Both the position numbers and the translations under genes were made by a program. Shown here piece after piece: positions 35,757 through 44,273 of a stretch of DNA of 64,000 nt. The stretch's first letter is position 1. Every line of letters starts with the position of its first letter. Origin of the DNA: Empedobacter stercoris (GTDB taxonomy: Bacteria; Bacteroidota; Bacteroidia; Flavobacteriales; Weeksellaceae); the NCBI RefSeq assembly GCF_025244765.1, contig NZ_CP104209.1:124001-188000 (forward strand). Reading direction: 5' to 3'. The notes below the pieces were generated by a model. The model saw only the letters and a program-made list of their open reading frames with translations. It ran no database searches and had not been told where the DNA came from.

Positions 35757-36170
35757 ATGGAAAAAGATGAAGTGTTGCTAAATATTTCGATAGATAGTTC
35801 TGCCGAAAATATTTGGAAAGTATTGACAAATGAAGATTCATTTAGTGCGTGTTTTGACGATATGAAAATGAGTTGTAACGAGTGGAAAGTAGGAGAGAAG
35901 ATTATTTTTGAAACGCAGAAGAATAATAAAAAAATTGTAGATGAGGCACTCATAACGTCTATTTTAGAGAATGAAAGATTGCGTTACAATTACAAAAAAC
36001 AAAACTCTGATCATGAAATTGAAGTGATTTTCAATCTAAAATCTGTGGGTAATTTTACGTATTTATCAATTGAAGGTAAAGATTTCGCTGATGAGTTTGA
36101 ACGATCACATTCAGAAAATGCTTGGATAAATATGATGCAAAACATAAAGAAATATGTGCAAACAAAATAA
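35757..36170 (+). CDS. SRPBCC/START-like domain protein
   Basis: This 137-residue protein has the fold of SRPBCC/AHSA1 ligand-binding proteins. It has an N-terminal strand LLNISIDSSAENIWKVLTN with the helix after it, a beta sheet (EWKVGEKIIFETQ, YNYKKQNSDHEIEVIFNL), and a long C-terminal helix (SENAWINMMQNIKKYVQ). Proteins of this fold carry hydrophobic ligands or act as Hsp90 co-chaperones; nothing here decides. It lies 3 bases after the GAF gene. Confidence 0.75.
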   Translation: MEKDEVLLNISIDSSAENIWKVLTNEDSFSACFDDMKMSCNEWKVGEKIIFETQKNNKKIVDEALITSILENERLRYNYKKQNSDHEIEVIFNLKSVGNFTYLSIEGKDFADEFERSHSENAWINMMQNIKKYVQTK

Positions 36171-36197
36171 CCTTCAAATTTTTGAAGGTTATTTTGT
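36162..36197. terminator. Bidirectional terminator between convergent genes
   Basis: A stem of about 15-17 bp (from 36162-36178 with 36181-36197) contains AATAACCTTCAAA and has T-rich ends on both strands. It overlaps the last codons of the SRPBCC gene and ends menD on the other strand. Confidence 0.8.
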
Positions 36198-36210
36198 TAT
36201 ATGATTTCAT

Positions 36211-37881
36211 CTATTTTATAAAAGAGAAATATCCTCTCAAAATAGCATCATTCGATGCGTTTCGCGTATCAATTTCTAAAATTTTAGGACGACTACTTTC
36301 TGCATAAAAATTGTTGAAAGAATTTTCTAAATCAGTTAAATTTGAAATGACTTCATATTCAAAATCATACATTTTAGCTAAATGTTCTGCTGTGAAATGA
36401 TGTTTGGTTTCGAAATAATCTTCGACAACATCTGTTTCGGAAGGACCAGGAATAAATTTGAAAATATTTCCACCACCATTATTGATCAAAATAATTCTGA
36501 AATTAGAAGGTAAATTAACATTCCATAACGCATTCGAATCATAAAAGAATGAAATATCGCCTGTTATCATTACTGTATTTTGTTCAGAAGCGATGCAAGC
36601 ACCAATTGCGGTAGAAGTAGAGCCATCAATTCCACTTGTTCCACGATTACAGAAAACAGGATTCGAATCGTTGTGATCAAATAATAATCCATAACGAATA
36701 ACAGTAGAATTTCCATATTGAATTTGCCAATTTTCAGGATAATTTCGAATAATAGAATCGAAGGCTTTCAAATCACAAAACGGAATCATATTGATATATT
36801 CTTTGTGTTTGATATTATTTGCTTCTCTAATCGAATTCCACGTTGTATAATAATCCGATTCTTTTGGATTGACAAATGGCACAAATTGCTCTAAAAAGAA
36901 TTCAGGTTTTGTTTCAATTTTGTCCGTTAAAGCCTGAAATGTATCTGGTTGCCAATATTCATCTAAATGCCAATGTTGCGTTGGTTGTTTTTCACGCAAG
37001 AACTTTTTGATCTTTTTAGACACTATATTTTGTCCAATCGTCAAAAGAATATCTGGTTTCAAAGCTTCTAATTCTTCCTCTGAATAGGGAAAAATAACCT
37101 GATCTATTTTATTAAAATAACGATCATTATGAAGATTTGAAGTAACTTCTGTTAGTACAACAACCGAATCATCTTGTGCTAATTGCTTAAGCAAATAATC
37201 AAATTTGGCATTTGGATGATGCAAACCAACCAAAATCATTTTACGATTCGAAGAATTCCAACGTTTCATAAAATCAATAACATCAATTTCAGGATATACT
37301 TTTTCATCAATTGTGATGTTATCAATTTCTATATCGGGCGTAGAAACAGATTCGTATAAAGGCTCAGAAAATGGCATGTTGATATGAATTGGTGCCGATT
37401 TATGCATACAATCAATCAATGCATATTTCGTCAACAACATATTTCGTGTCAAATCATCTGTTTCCTCACTTTCTGATAATTGAACGTTGTGAACAGAATG
37501 TTTTTCGAATAAATTATTTTGACGAATGGTTTGTCCATCAAAATTATCTACCAAATGTTCAGGACGGTCAGCAGATAGGACAATTAGAGGAATATTCTGA
37601 AAAAAAGCTTCTGTAATCGCTGGGTAATAATTTGCAGTTGCCGAACCCGAAGTACAACAAACGACAACAGGTTTCTGAAGTTGCTGTGCCATTCCCAACG
37701 CAACAAATCCAGCCGAACGTTCGTCGATAACACTATAAGTTTTGAAACGTTTGTCATTGGCAAACTGCATCGTTAATGCTCCATTTCGAGATCCCGGCGA
37801 TAATACGATATGATCAATTCCAAAAGCCAAAAATGTTTCGGCAATCAATTGAACATTTAATTTATTTGATATTTTTCTCAA
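36211..37881 (-). CDS. menD: SEPHCHC synthase MenD (menaquinone biosynthesis)
   Basis: This 556-residue thiamine-diphosphate enzyme joins isochorismate and 2-oxoglutarate in menaquinone synthesis. The N-terminal pyrimidine domain has IVLSPGSRNGALTMQFAN and the active-site Glu region YSVIDERSAGFVALGMA. The diphosphate domain has GTSGIDGSTSTAIGAC and TGDISFFYDSNALWN with the metal-binding GDxxxxxxxNN-like block near 440-470 (NNGGGNIFKF). The length fits. It is monocistronic, with a predicted promoter inside the fabG terminator loop. It supplies the quinone used by SdhCAB. Confidence 0.93.
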   Translation of the reverse strand: MRKISNKLNVQLIAETFLAFGIDHIVLSPGSRNGALTMQFANDKRFKTYSVIDERSAGFVALGMAQQLQKPVVVCCTSGSATANYYPAITEAFFQNIPLIVLSADRPEHLVDNFDGQTIRQNNLFEKHSVHNVQLSESEETDDLTRNMLLTKYALIDCMHKSAPIHINMPFSEPLYESVSTPDIEIDNITIDEKVYPEIDVIDFMKRWNSSNRKMILVGLHHPNAKFDYLLKQLAQDDSVVVLTEVTSNLHNDRYFNKIDQVIFPYSEEELEALKPDILLTIGQNIVSKKIKKFLREKQPTQHWHLDEYWQPDTFQALTDKIETKPEFFLEQFVPFVNPKESDYYTTWNSIREANNIKHKEYINMIPFCDLKAFDSIIRNYPENWQIQYGNSTVIRYGLLFDHNDSNPVFCNRGTSGIDGSTSTAIGACIASEQNTVMITGDISFFYDSNALWNVNLPSNFRIILINNGGGNIFKFIPGPSETDVVEDYFETKHHFTAEHLAKMYDFEYEVISNLTDLENSFNNFYAESSRPKILEIDTRNASNDAILRGYFSFIK

Positions 37882-37893
37882 CGTAGTTGTCTT

Positions 37894-37939
37894 AAATTAT
37901 AAAAGGTTTTGAGTAGCAAATTTACTAAACAAAACCTTT
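37894..37939 (-). terminator. Terminator of fabG
   Basis: Arms AAAGGTTTTG (37902-37911) and CAAAACCTTT (37930-37939) pair perfectly. On the minus strand they are followed by TATAATTT, a weak T-tract. The loop contains a consensus -7 box. Confidence 0.6.
37917..37924 (-). promoter_or_regulatory. Predicted -7 box of menD
   Basis: The minus strand reads TAAATTTG, a full match to TAnnTTTG. There is no TTG at the usual 19-21 base distance. The leader would be about 29 nt. Confidence 0.4.
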
Positions 37940-37963
37940 CAAAAAGTATGATATTTTTAAGAA

Positions 37964-38707
37964 TTAAGTATGTAAACCACCGTCTACACTTAAAACTTGT
38001 CCTGTTACATAACTTGATAAATCTGAAGCTAAAAATAAACATGCATTAGCCACATCTTCTGGTTGTCCACCTCGTTTTAATGGAATACCATTACGCCATT
38101 CTTCAACTACTTTTTGGTCTAAAACTTCAGTCATTTCTGTTTCGATAAAACCTGGTGCAATTGCATTGCAACGAATGTTGCGAGAACCTAATTCTAAAGC
38201 AACTGATTTAGAAAAACCAATTAATCCTGCTTTAGAAGCTGCATAATTTGCTTGACCAGCATTTCCTTTGATTCCAACAATAGAAGACATATTTACGATA
38301 GATCCTGAACGTTGTTTCATCATTGGTTTGATAACTGCTTTAGTTAAGTTGAAAGCAGAATTAAGATTCGTTTGAATCACTTTCTCAAAATCTTCTACAG
38401 ACATTCTCATCAATAAATTATCCTTTGTAATTCCAGCATTATTGATTACGATATCAATTTGACCAAACTCTGCAATTACATCTTCAACTAATTTTTGAGC
38501 CGCTTCGTAATCAGAAGCATCAGACTGATAACCTTTAACTTTACCAAATTGTCCCAATTCTTCTTCCAAAGCTTTAGCTTTTTCTACAGAAGAAGCATAA
38601 GTAAAGGCAACGTTTGCGCCATTTTTCACAAAAACTTCAGCAATACTTTTTCCAATACCGCGAGTTGCGCCTGTAACGATTGCTGTTTTACCTTGCAATA
38701 AATTCAT
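37964..38707 (-). CDS. fabG: 3-oxoacyl-ACP reductase
   Basis: This 247-residue classical short-chain dehydrogenase carries out the first reduction in each fatty-acid elongation cycle, using NADPH. Motifs are TGATRGIGKSIAEVF (cofactor), NNAGITKDNLLMRM, the catalytic Ser in NMSSIVGIKGNAGQANYAAS with Tyr and Lys in YAASK, and PGFIETEMTEVLD near the end. Close match to FabG throughout. The start at 38707 (MNLLQGKTAIVTG) is preferred over an ATG 27 bases upstream that lies within the predicted -7 region. Confidence 0.92.
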   Translation of the reverse strand: MNLLQGKTAIVTGATRGIGKSIAEVFVKNGANVAFTYASSVEKAKALEEELGQFGKVKGYQSDASDYEAAQKLVEDVIAEFGQIDIVINNAGITKDNLLMRMSVEDFEKVIQTNLNSAFNLTKAVIKPMMKQRSGSIVNMSSIVGIKGNAGQANYAASKAGLIGFSKSVALELGSRNIRCNAIAPGFIETEMTEVLDQKVVEEWRNGIPLKRGGQPEDVANACLFLASDLSSYVTGQVLSVDGGLHT

Positions 38708-38731
38708 GTTTATAGGTATTATATATTGTTC

Positions 38732-38739
38732 CAAAAGTA
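38732..38739 (-). promoter_or_regulatory. Predicted -7 box of fabG
   Basis: The minus strand reads TACTTTTG, a full match to TAnnTTTG. It gives a leader of about 18 nt to the ATG at 38707. No clear -33 element is present. Confidence 0.4.
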
Positions 38740-38852
38740 CGATTTTTTGCGAGAGTTAAAAATGTTAAAATTTACTTTATTGATTTTCTTTAACATTTAA
38801 TGGTATTATAATTGAAAATATCAATCATATAAAACCCAAAAAAATATAAAAC

Positions 38853-39236
38853 ATGAAGAATCTATTGAAATTATTAGCGGTAACATTTTTCGCTTTATTC
38901 ATTTTTGCAGCTTGTAGTGATGACGATGATCCAGCAAATAATGATTTTTTTGCAGGAACTTATAAAGGAAGTATTAGTTATACTGACGGAGATAATCGAC
39001 TAAGTTCTGATAATGGTAGTGTATTTGTAACGAAAATTGCAAGTGGTACAAAATACAATTTTGCTTTTTCGGATAAAATTCCTGATTTAAATGGAGTTGA
39101 ATTTGAGAAAAAAGGTGATAATACTTTAGTGAGTATTAGTACTGATGAGACTTCGTACATTAGAATTGATAGTGATAAACTAACGATTTTGTATACAAGA
39201 GATGGAAAAGTTTGGACTGCTAATGCAACAAGATAA
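38853..39236 (+). CDS. Small lipoprotein of unknown function (first of a tandem pair)
   Basis: This 127-residue lipoprotein has signal MKNLLKLLAVTFFALFIFAAC, with Cys at residue 21 followed by SDDDDPANND, an acidic stretch that favours surface or outer-membrane sorting in Bacteroidota. The mature domain of about 95 residues is all-beta, with GSVFVTKIASGTKYNFAFS and LTILYTRDGKVWTANAT. It resembles small calycin-like lipoproteins of Bacteroidota. The next gene has the same plan, so they are probably diverged tandem copies. Function unknown. Confidence 0.7.
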   Translation: MKNLLKLLAVTFFALFIFAACSDDDDPANNDFFAGTYKGSISYTDGDNRLSSDNGSVFVTKIASGTKYNFAFSDKIPDLNGVEFEKKGDNTLVSISTDETSYIRIDSDKLTILYTRDGKVWTANATR

Positions 39237-39257
39237 GTAACGAATTAATGTAGAAGG

Positions 39258-39287
39258 AAAGACGTTTAAAACAGAACGTCTTTTTTT
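39258..39287 (+). terminator. Terminator between the tandem lipoprotein genes
   Basis: Stem AAAGACGTT (39258-39266) with AACGTCTTT (39275-39283), then a T-run. Confidence 0.85.
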
Positions 39288-39335
39288 GTGCAATATTTTT
39301 TGCTGAAAATAGTTAAATGTATAAAGAAGAGTTGA

Positions 39336-39713
39336 ATGAGAACGAGTATATTTTTGATGACCATTTTGACGACTTTATTTTCGTGTTCTAATGAAGATGA
39401 TAGCCAAAATATAGTTTACAAAGAAAAATATGAAAGACGATTTATTATTTTTCGAGATTCTTTGGGAACTGAAGTAAAGGACAGCGGTACTGTAAGAGTG
39501 TCAAAAAATAACACATTATACAGGTTTGATTTTGAAACAGCAAATAACAAACATGTTGATCCTATTGAGGATATTAAGATGGAAATGACAGGTTCTAATT
39601 CACTTCGAAATGTAAATTGGTCACCAACGAAATTCATTGTAATGACAAAAGATAGTATCAATATATCTTATCAAATTGGTGATTCGTATTGGTTGGTTAA
39701 TGGAATAAAGTAA
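39336..39713 (+). CDS. Small lipoprotein of unknown function (second of a tandem pair)
   Basis: This 125-residue lipoprotein has signal MRTSIFLMTILTTLFSC with Cys at residue 17 and SNEDD after it. The mature part aligns by eye with its neighbour: SGTVRVSKNNTLYRFDF corresponds to GSVFVTKIASGTKYNFAF, and INISYQIGDSYWLVNGIK to LTILYTRDGKVWTANATR. It has its own terminators on both sides, so it is a separate transcription unit. Function unknown. Confidence 0.68.
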   Translation: MRTSIFLMTILTTLFSCSNEDDSQNIVYKEKYERRFIIFRDSLGTEVKDSGTVRVSKNNTLYRFDFETANNKHVDPIEDIKMEMTGSNSLRNVNWSPTKFIVMTKDSINISYQIGDSYWLVNGIK

Positions 39714-39724
39714 TAATAATCATA

Positions 39725-39757
39725 AAAAAAATCCACTCATTGAGTGGATTTTTTATG
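39725..39757. terminator. Bidirectional terminator between convergent genes
   Basis: Stem AAAAATCCACTCA with TGAGTGGATTTTT (39727-39739 with 39741-39753), with A/T runs at both ends. It serves the lipoprotein gene and metK. Confidence 0.85.
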
Positions 39758-39774
39758 GGTATAAAAATTTCAGC

Positions 39775-41034
39775 TTATAAGCCAAAAGCTTCTTTTATTT
39801 GATCTACAAAGTCTAATTTTTCCCAAGTAAATAATTCAACTTCAACTTCAACAACATCTTGTCCGTTAGCTGATTCAAAACGTTTTGTAACTGTTTTAGG
39901 TTCACGACCTAAATGTCCATAAGAAGCAGTTTCTTTGTAAATAGGGTTTCTTAATTTCAATCTTTGCTCGATAGCGAAAGGCTTCATATCAAAGATTTCA
40001 GAAACTTTTTTAGAAATTTCTCCTTCTGTTAAATTAACTTTTTCAGTTCCGAAAGTATTAACCAATAATGAAACTGGAGCAGCAACACCAATAGCATAAG
40101 AAACTTGAACTAATACTTCGTCTGCAACACCAGCAGCAACTAAGTTTTTAGCAATGTGACGAGCCGCATAAGCTGCAGAACGGTCTACTTTTGATGGGTC
40201 TTTTCCAGAAAATGCACCACCTCCGTGTGCACCTTTACCACCGTAAGTATCAACAATGATTTTACGACCAGTTAAACCTGTATCTCCGTGAGGTCCTCCA
40301 ATAACGAATTTCCCTGTAGGATTGATGTGATAAGTGATATTATCTGTAAATAAATCGCGCAAATGAACTGGTAATTGTGCTTTAACTCGAGGAATTAAAA
40401 TACTAACTAAATCATTTGTAATTTTATCTCTCATCGCTTCTTCGTTAGCGAAGTCATCGTGTTGAGTAGAAATAACAATTGTATCAATACGAACTGGTTT
40501 ATTGTCGTTATCATACTCAATTGTTACTTGAGATTTAGCATCTGGGCGTAAATATGGTAATAAATCCTTTTCGTATTTACGAATATGAGCCAATTCTTTT
40601 AATAATCTGTGCGATAAATCCAATGCCAAAGGCATATAGTTTTCTGTTTCGCTTGTTGCGTAACCAAACATCATTCCTTGGTCACCTGCACCTTGTTCTT
40701 CATCAGAATTTCTGTCAACACCTTGATTAATATCTGGAGATTGTTCGTGAATTGCAGAAAAAATTCCACAAGAGTTTGCATCAAACATATACTCACTTTT
40801 AGTGTAACCAATTTCAGAGATAGTTTCTCTTGCTACACGTTGTAAATCAATATAAGAATTTGATTTTACTTCTCCTGCTAATACAACTTGTCCAGTTGTT
40901 ACTAAGGTTTCACAAGCTACTTTACTTTTAGCATCAAATGCTAAAAAGTGATCAAGAATTGAATCAGAAATTTGATCGGCAATTTTATCAGGATGCCCCT
41001 CAGAAACTGATTCTGATGTAAATAAATATGACAT
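39775..41034 (-). CDS. metK: S-adenosylmethionine synthetase
   Basis: This 419-residue enzyme makes SAM from methionine and ATP. Signature [16 protein letters not shown] lies near residue 116 and the phosphate-binding [20 protein letters not shown] near 270. The N-terminal [19 protein letters not shown] carries the ATP/metal His and Asp. The length is slightly above the E. coli enzyme (384), usual for Bacteroidota. A SAM-II-type riboswitch directly upstream predicts feedback repression by SAM. Confidence 0.95.
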   Translation of the reverse strand: MSYLFTSESVSEGHPDKIADQISDSILDHFLAFDAKSKVACETLVTTGQVVLAGEVKSNSYIDLQRVARETISEIGYTKSEYMFDANSCGIFSAIHEQSPDINQGVDRNSDEEQGAGDQGMMFGYATSETENYMPLALDLSHRLLKELAHIRKYEKDLLPYLRPDAKSQVTIEYDNDNKPVRIDTIVISTQHDDFANEEAMRDKITNDLVSILIPRVKAQLPVHLRDLFTDNITYHINPTGKFVIGGPHGDTGLTGRKIIVDTYGGKGAHGGGAFSGKDPSKVDRSAAYAARHIAKNLVAAGVADEVLVQVSYAIGVAAPVSLLVNTFGTEKVNLTEGEISKKVSEIFDMKPFAIEQRLKLRNPIYKETASYGHLGREPKTVTKRFESANGQDVVEVEVELFTWEKLDFVDQIKEAFGL

Positions 41035-41078
41035 TTCTATATTTTTTTAAGATATATGAGGGGAGGAAATAACTGAAG

Positions 41079-41131
41079 TCCTGTTTTAGCAATTATTTTA
41101 TGAGGTTGCAATCAGTCAAATCTTTCCTCTC
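41079..41131 (-). promoter_or_regulatory. SAM-II-type riboswitch in the metK leader
   Basis: On the minus strand a stem GAGG/CCTC encloses AAAGATTTGACTGATTGCAA. It is followed by ATAAAATAATTGCTAAAACA and GG. Order and conserved words (GATTT..AC.GATTGCAACC, ATAAA, TTGCTAAA) fit the H-type pseudoknot SAM-II riboswitch known in Bacteroidota and Alphaproteobacteria. It ends about 45 bases before the metK ATG, where SAM binding would hide the translation start. An alternative stem CTCGA/TCGAG overlaps the 5' side. Confidence 0.75.
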
Positions 41132-41145
41132 GATTTTTTCGAGTT

Positions 41146-41153
41146 CAAATATA
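41146..41153 (-). promoter_or_regulatory. Predicted -7 box of metK
   Basis: The minus strand reads TATATTTG, a full match to TAnnTTTG. The predicted start lies near 41139, a few bases before the riboswitch, which agrees with the leader assignment. Confidence 0.55.
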
Positions 41154-41361
41154 CAATGAATAAAATGAATTAGAAAAGAAAAAGATGAATTATTGTTCTA
41201 TTAATTTAGTAGACTATTATGAGGATTGAATTGAATTTCAGAATACAAATAATGAAAACGAATAATTTTAGAATATATTTTCTAAGGATGATAACTTTTT
41301 GTTGTTTTTTTAGATTATTTTTCAATTAATATTGTTACTTTAGAAAAAAAATAATTGTACA

Positions 41362-41823
41362 ATGAAATTTGATACTCTCGATCAACAACTACTGATGTAT
41401 TTGCAGGAAAATAGTAAAATTACTTACAAAGAATTATCTGATAAGTTGAACTTGTCATCAACTGCTATTCATGAAAGAATAAAAAAATTAGAGAAATCAG
41501 GAATTATTTCTAAATACGTAGCTTTAGTTAATAGAAGGTTGATAAATAAAGAGTTACTTGTTTTTAGTCACATCAAATTACAGCAACATTCGGCAGGTAA
41601 TATTCGAATTTTTGAAACTGAAATTCAAAATTTGAAAGAAGTACAAGCTTGTTTTCATGTTAGTGGGGATTATGATTACATTGTAAAAATGTCTTTCGAG
41701 AATATGGACGAATACAGAGATTTTATGGTGAATAAACTAACAACGATCAAAGTTATTGGAAGTTCTCATAGTACGTTTGTTATTAGTGATGTAAAAGATG
41801 ACACAGCTTATCAATTGGTCTAA
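41362..41823 (+). CDS. Lrp/AsnC-family transcriptional regulator
   Basis: This 153-residue regulator has an N-terminal helix-turn-helix (residues about 5-50: DQQLLMYLQENSKITYKELS, LSSTAIHERIKKLEKSGII) and a C-terminal RAM ligand domain (about 65-145, with VQACFHVSGDYDYIVKM as the typical effector-site strand). It probably senses an amino acid. It diverges from metK, with the riboswitch leader in between. The link to methionine metabolism is only positional. Confidence 0.88.
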   Translation: MKFDTLDQQLLMYLQENSKITYKELSDKLNLSSTAIHERIKKLEKSGIISKYVALVNRRLINKELLVFSHIKLQQHSAGNIRIFETEIQNLKEVQACFHVSGDYDYIVKMSFENMDEYRDFMVNKLTTIKVIGSSHSTFVISDVKDDTAYQLV

Positions 41824-41843
41824 TCAGTTATAAATTTAAAATG

Positions 41844-41873
41844 AAAAAAGAGGAATTTTGGTTCCTCTTTTAT
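41844..41873. terminator. Terminator between convergent genes
   Basis: Stem AAAGAGGAA (41847-41855) with TTCCTCTTT (41862-41870), then TATTATTTT on the plus strand. The A-run before it serves the opposite gene. Confidence 0.8.
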
Positions 41874-41899
41874 TATTTTAGAATATAATTGTTTTTAAG

Positions 41900-43345
41900 T
41901 TATTGCTCTAAATTAGAAGACCATTTCGACCCAAAGGTTACATTTCCTTCTTTGAGAACAATATCCGAATGCAGAAATTTTGCAGCTTCTGCCGATTTTT
42001 TGACTTTCACACTACTACGCTCAATCATTTCTTTTTCGTAAGGTTGTAAAATATCGTTACGCAAATCATGATTTTTTCCTTGATTTTGACAAACGGATTT
42101 AATCTTTTTTGCTAATAACAACGCATCCAACAACGCCTGATTAGCACCTTGTCCTTTAAAAGGACTCATGGGATGCGCAGCATCGCCAAGTAAAGTGACT
42201 GACCCCGCACTTTTTAACAAATCTTGTTCTAATAGATTTCTGTCATACACAGGATATCCTGTGATTTTTTCGGTTTCAGTTGCAGCAATAATCTGGGGAA
42301 TAGGAGAATGCCATTGTGTTCTTTTTACGACTTCAGCTTTTAATTCTTTAGCTCCTTTTTTACTTAATTCCATTGCTTCTTCCTCTGAAATAGGAAAACT
42401 AAATTGCCACATTACTGCATTTTCATCATAAGGCATCATATACATACGTTCTGTTCCGTTAGCCGTCTGAAATACAGTTGAGCCATCTAATAAGGGATTA
42501 TTTAAATTTTCTAATGCACTTAATTGACATATTCCTAAAATAACAATACAGCCCAAATAACGTAAAGGATTTATTTCTTCTTTGATCAATGTTCGACGAA
42601 CCGAACTTCGGATTCCATCTGCACCAACCAATAAATCGGCATTAAAATGTTGTTGAACACCATCAACATCAAAGGTTAATTCAATCTTGTCATTTAGTTT
42701 ATAATCAATTAATTGATGGTTCCATAAAACGTGACTATTTCCTCCTAATTGATTTAAGAAAGCTAAACGCAAAGATTGTCTGGCGATGTGAATATTAGTA
42801 GGTTTATTCTTGTTTCTTGTTTCTACAGATTCTTTATGAATTAGTTTTCTTAATCCCCATTCACCAATCACATTACCATCAATTGTATGGGCCAAGTGTA
42901 AAGTAGAAATTAAGCCTTTATCTAAAGTAGGAATACCAAACTTTTTCATCTCTTTACTCGCTTGTTGTAATGTTAAACCATATCCTTGCGAACGATCATT
43001 AAACGTGCGATCTCTTTCAAAAAGAGTAAAAGGAATTTGTCGATGCAAACAGGCTAAAGCTAACGCAATACCACCAATTCCAGCACCTATTATCGCAACA
43101 TGTGGATACTTGTTTTCATCCGCTACAGGACGTTCATTATGAATGGTCAATCCAGTACCTGAACATGAAGTACAAATTTGCATGGATTTTTTTGGCTTTA
43201 TCGGAGCAGAGCGAGTATTCTTATCTTTATTATATTGAGCGAGAGCAAATTCATAGCGTAAAAGTTTTTTTTTCGAAACGCCTTGACTTTTTGTTCCATG
43301 ACCGTTACAAGCTTTACAACTTATCCAATTGACTATATTACTCAA
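41900..43345 (-). CDS. FAD-dependent monooxygenase with N-terminal DnaJ-like zinc module
   Basis: This 481-residue protein joins two parts. Residues 1-75 have two Cys pairs in CKACNGHGTKSQG and CTSCSGTG, the CxxCxGxG pattern of the DnaJ zinc centre, separated by a basic helix. Residues about 80-470 are a PHBH-type flavin monooxygenase: VAIIGAGIGGIALALACLHR (FAD dinucleotide motif), LVGADGIRSSVRRTL (GD/DG motif) and TLLGDAAHPMSPFKGQGANQ. It is related to hydroxylases of aromatic or antibiotic substrates but is not TetX-like in its N-terminus. It is monocistronic. Substrate unknown. Confidence 0.8.
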   Translation of the reverse strand: MSNIVNWISCKACNGHGTKSQGVSKKKLLRYEFALAQYNKDKNTRSAPIKPKKSMQICTSCSGTGLTIHNERPVADENKYPHVAIIGAGIGGIALALACLHRQIPFTLFERDRTFNDRSQGYGLTLQQASKEMKKFGIPTLDKGLISTLHLAHTIDGNVIGEWGLRKLIHKESVETRNKNKPTNIHIARQSLRLAFLNQLGGNSHVLWNHQLIDYKLNDKIELTFDVDGVQQHFNADLLVGADGIRSSVRRTLIKEEINPLRYLGCIVILGICQLSALENLNNPLLDGSTVFQTANGTERMYMMPYDENAVMWQFSFPISEEEAMELSKKGAKELKAEVVKRTQWHSPIPQIIAATETEKITGYPVYDRNLLEQDLLKSAGSVTLLGDAAHPMSPFKGQGANQALLDALLLAKKIKSVCQNQGKNHDLRNDILQPYEKEMIERSSVKVKKSAEAAKFLHSDIVLKEGNVTFGSKWSSNLEQ

Positions 43346-43592
43346 ATTTATATTTTTTTAAAGACAAAATTATTTTGCAAAAATAAGATTAATAAAGAAA
43401 TTTCACGATTTCTTTTGGCTGAAAAGTGCGTTTATAAAATTAAAAAAATGAGTAATGTAGTGTTGAATTTATGACAATCAATACCAGGATTTACAGTTGT
43501 TTTTTTTGACTTTATTTATTGAAAATAGTAGTTAAAAGGAAAAAAATAATCAAATACAAGATAGATTTAAAAGTTTTAAGTCAAAAATAATT
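43346..43592. other. Upstream region of the FAD monooxygenase and TetR genes
   Basis: About 250 bases hold no gene that I can support. The sequence is A/T-rich with homopolymer runs, and the only clear signals are those of the TetR promoter further right. Confidence 0.4.
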
Positions 43593-43623
43593 GTACGATA
43601 AATTATTAGTTGTTACTTTTGCG
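43593..43623 (+). promoter_or_regulatory. Predicted promoter of the TetR/RND operon
   Basis: TTG (43593-43595), exactly 20 bases, then TACTTTTG (43616-43623): a full consensus match. The leader to the ATG at 43665 is about 35 nt. Confidence 0.65.
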
Positions 43624-43648
43624 AGTGAATACTAACTAACAACCAATA
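43608..43648. promoter_or_regulatory. Inverted repeat around the TetR-operon start point
   Basis: Arms TTAGTTGTTA (43608-43617) and TAACAACCAA (43639-43648) match at 9 of 10 positions. They are 21 bases apart and bracket the -7 box and start point. They could be a TetR operator by which the first gene of the operon represses itself. Confidence 0.4.
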
Positions 43649-43664
43649 GAAACGATTAATTCAG

Positions 43665-44261
43665 ATGGAAAATTTTACAGATCGACAGATCGAAATCATG
43701 GAAGCAGCAACAGCTCGTATTGATAAATATGGGATTCAAAACCTTACCATCAAAACTTTGGCAGCTGATATTGGTTTGTCGGAGCCTGCTTTGTATCGTC
43801 ATTTCAAAAGTAAGAATGAAATTTTACTTTGTCTACTTCATTATTTCATCACGAAAATGAAGAAGCGTATCAGTACCATTATCATGAATCATAATGCAAC
43901 AGCAGAAGAAGAACTTAGAATTATTTTTAATTCTCAATTGCAAACATTTACAGAAAAACCAGCAATTGTAAGTGTCATTTTCGCAGAAAGTATTTTTCAT
44001 TTTGACGGAAGTTTAAGCAATAAAGTTTCTGAAATAATAGAATTAATGCAACAATTTGTGCAGTCTAATATTGAAAGAGGGCAAAGAGAAGGTCAGTATA
44101 ATAAACGAATTAATGCTTCTACTCTTACAACTATTATTCTTGGGTCAATACGAATGACTGTACTGAAATGGAAAATTTCGGGGCATTCAACAGATTTGGT
44201 AAATGATGGAAAAATAGTTTTAGAAACTCTATTAGAAATGATTGAAAATAAGAAACAATAA
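43665..44261 (+). CDS. TetR/AcrR-family repressor
   Basis: This 198-residue regulator has an N-terminal helix-turn-helix (residues about 8-55: LTIKTLAADIGLSEPALYRH, FKSKNEIL) and a helical effector domain. It is the first gene of an operon that continues with a lipoprotein, a cupin and a TolC/adaptor/RND efflux set. It is the likely local repressor, released by a pump substrate; this is inferred from operon position. The next gene starts 12 bases after its stop. Confidence 0.88.
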   Translation: MENFTDRQIEIMEAATARIDKYGIQNLTIKTLAADIGLSEPALYRHFKSKNEILLCLLHYFITKMKKRISTIIMNHNATAEEELRIIFNSQLQTFTEKPAIVSVIFAESIFHFDGSLSNKVSEIIELMQQFVQSNIERGQREGQYNKRINASTLTTIILGSIRMTVLKWKISGHSTDLVNDGKIVLETLLEMIENKKQ

Positions 44262-44273
44262 ATATTTTAGGAC

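Noticed and set aside
41079-41131. SAM-I (S-box) riboswitch before metK
   Set aside because: The core words of SAM-I are absent and the short pseudoknot pattern of SAM-II fits instead.
41900-43345. Possibility that the flavin monooxygenase is a TetX tetracycline-inactivating enzyme
   Set aside because: The N-terminal zinc module, the length and the motif spacing differ from TetX; only the general FAD fold is shared.
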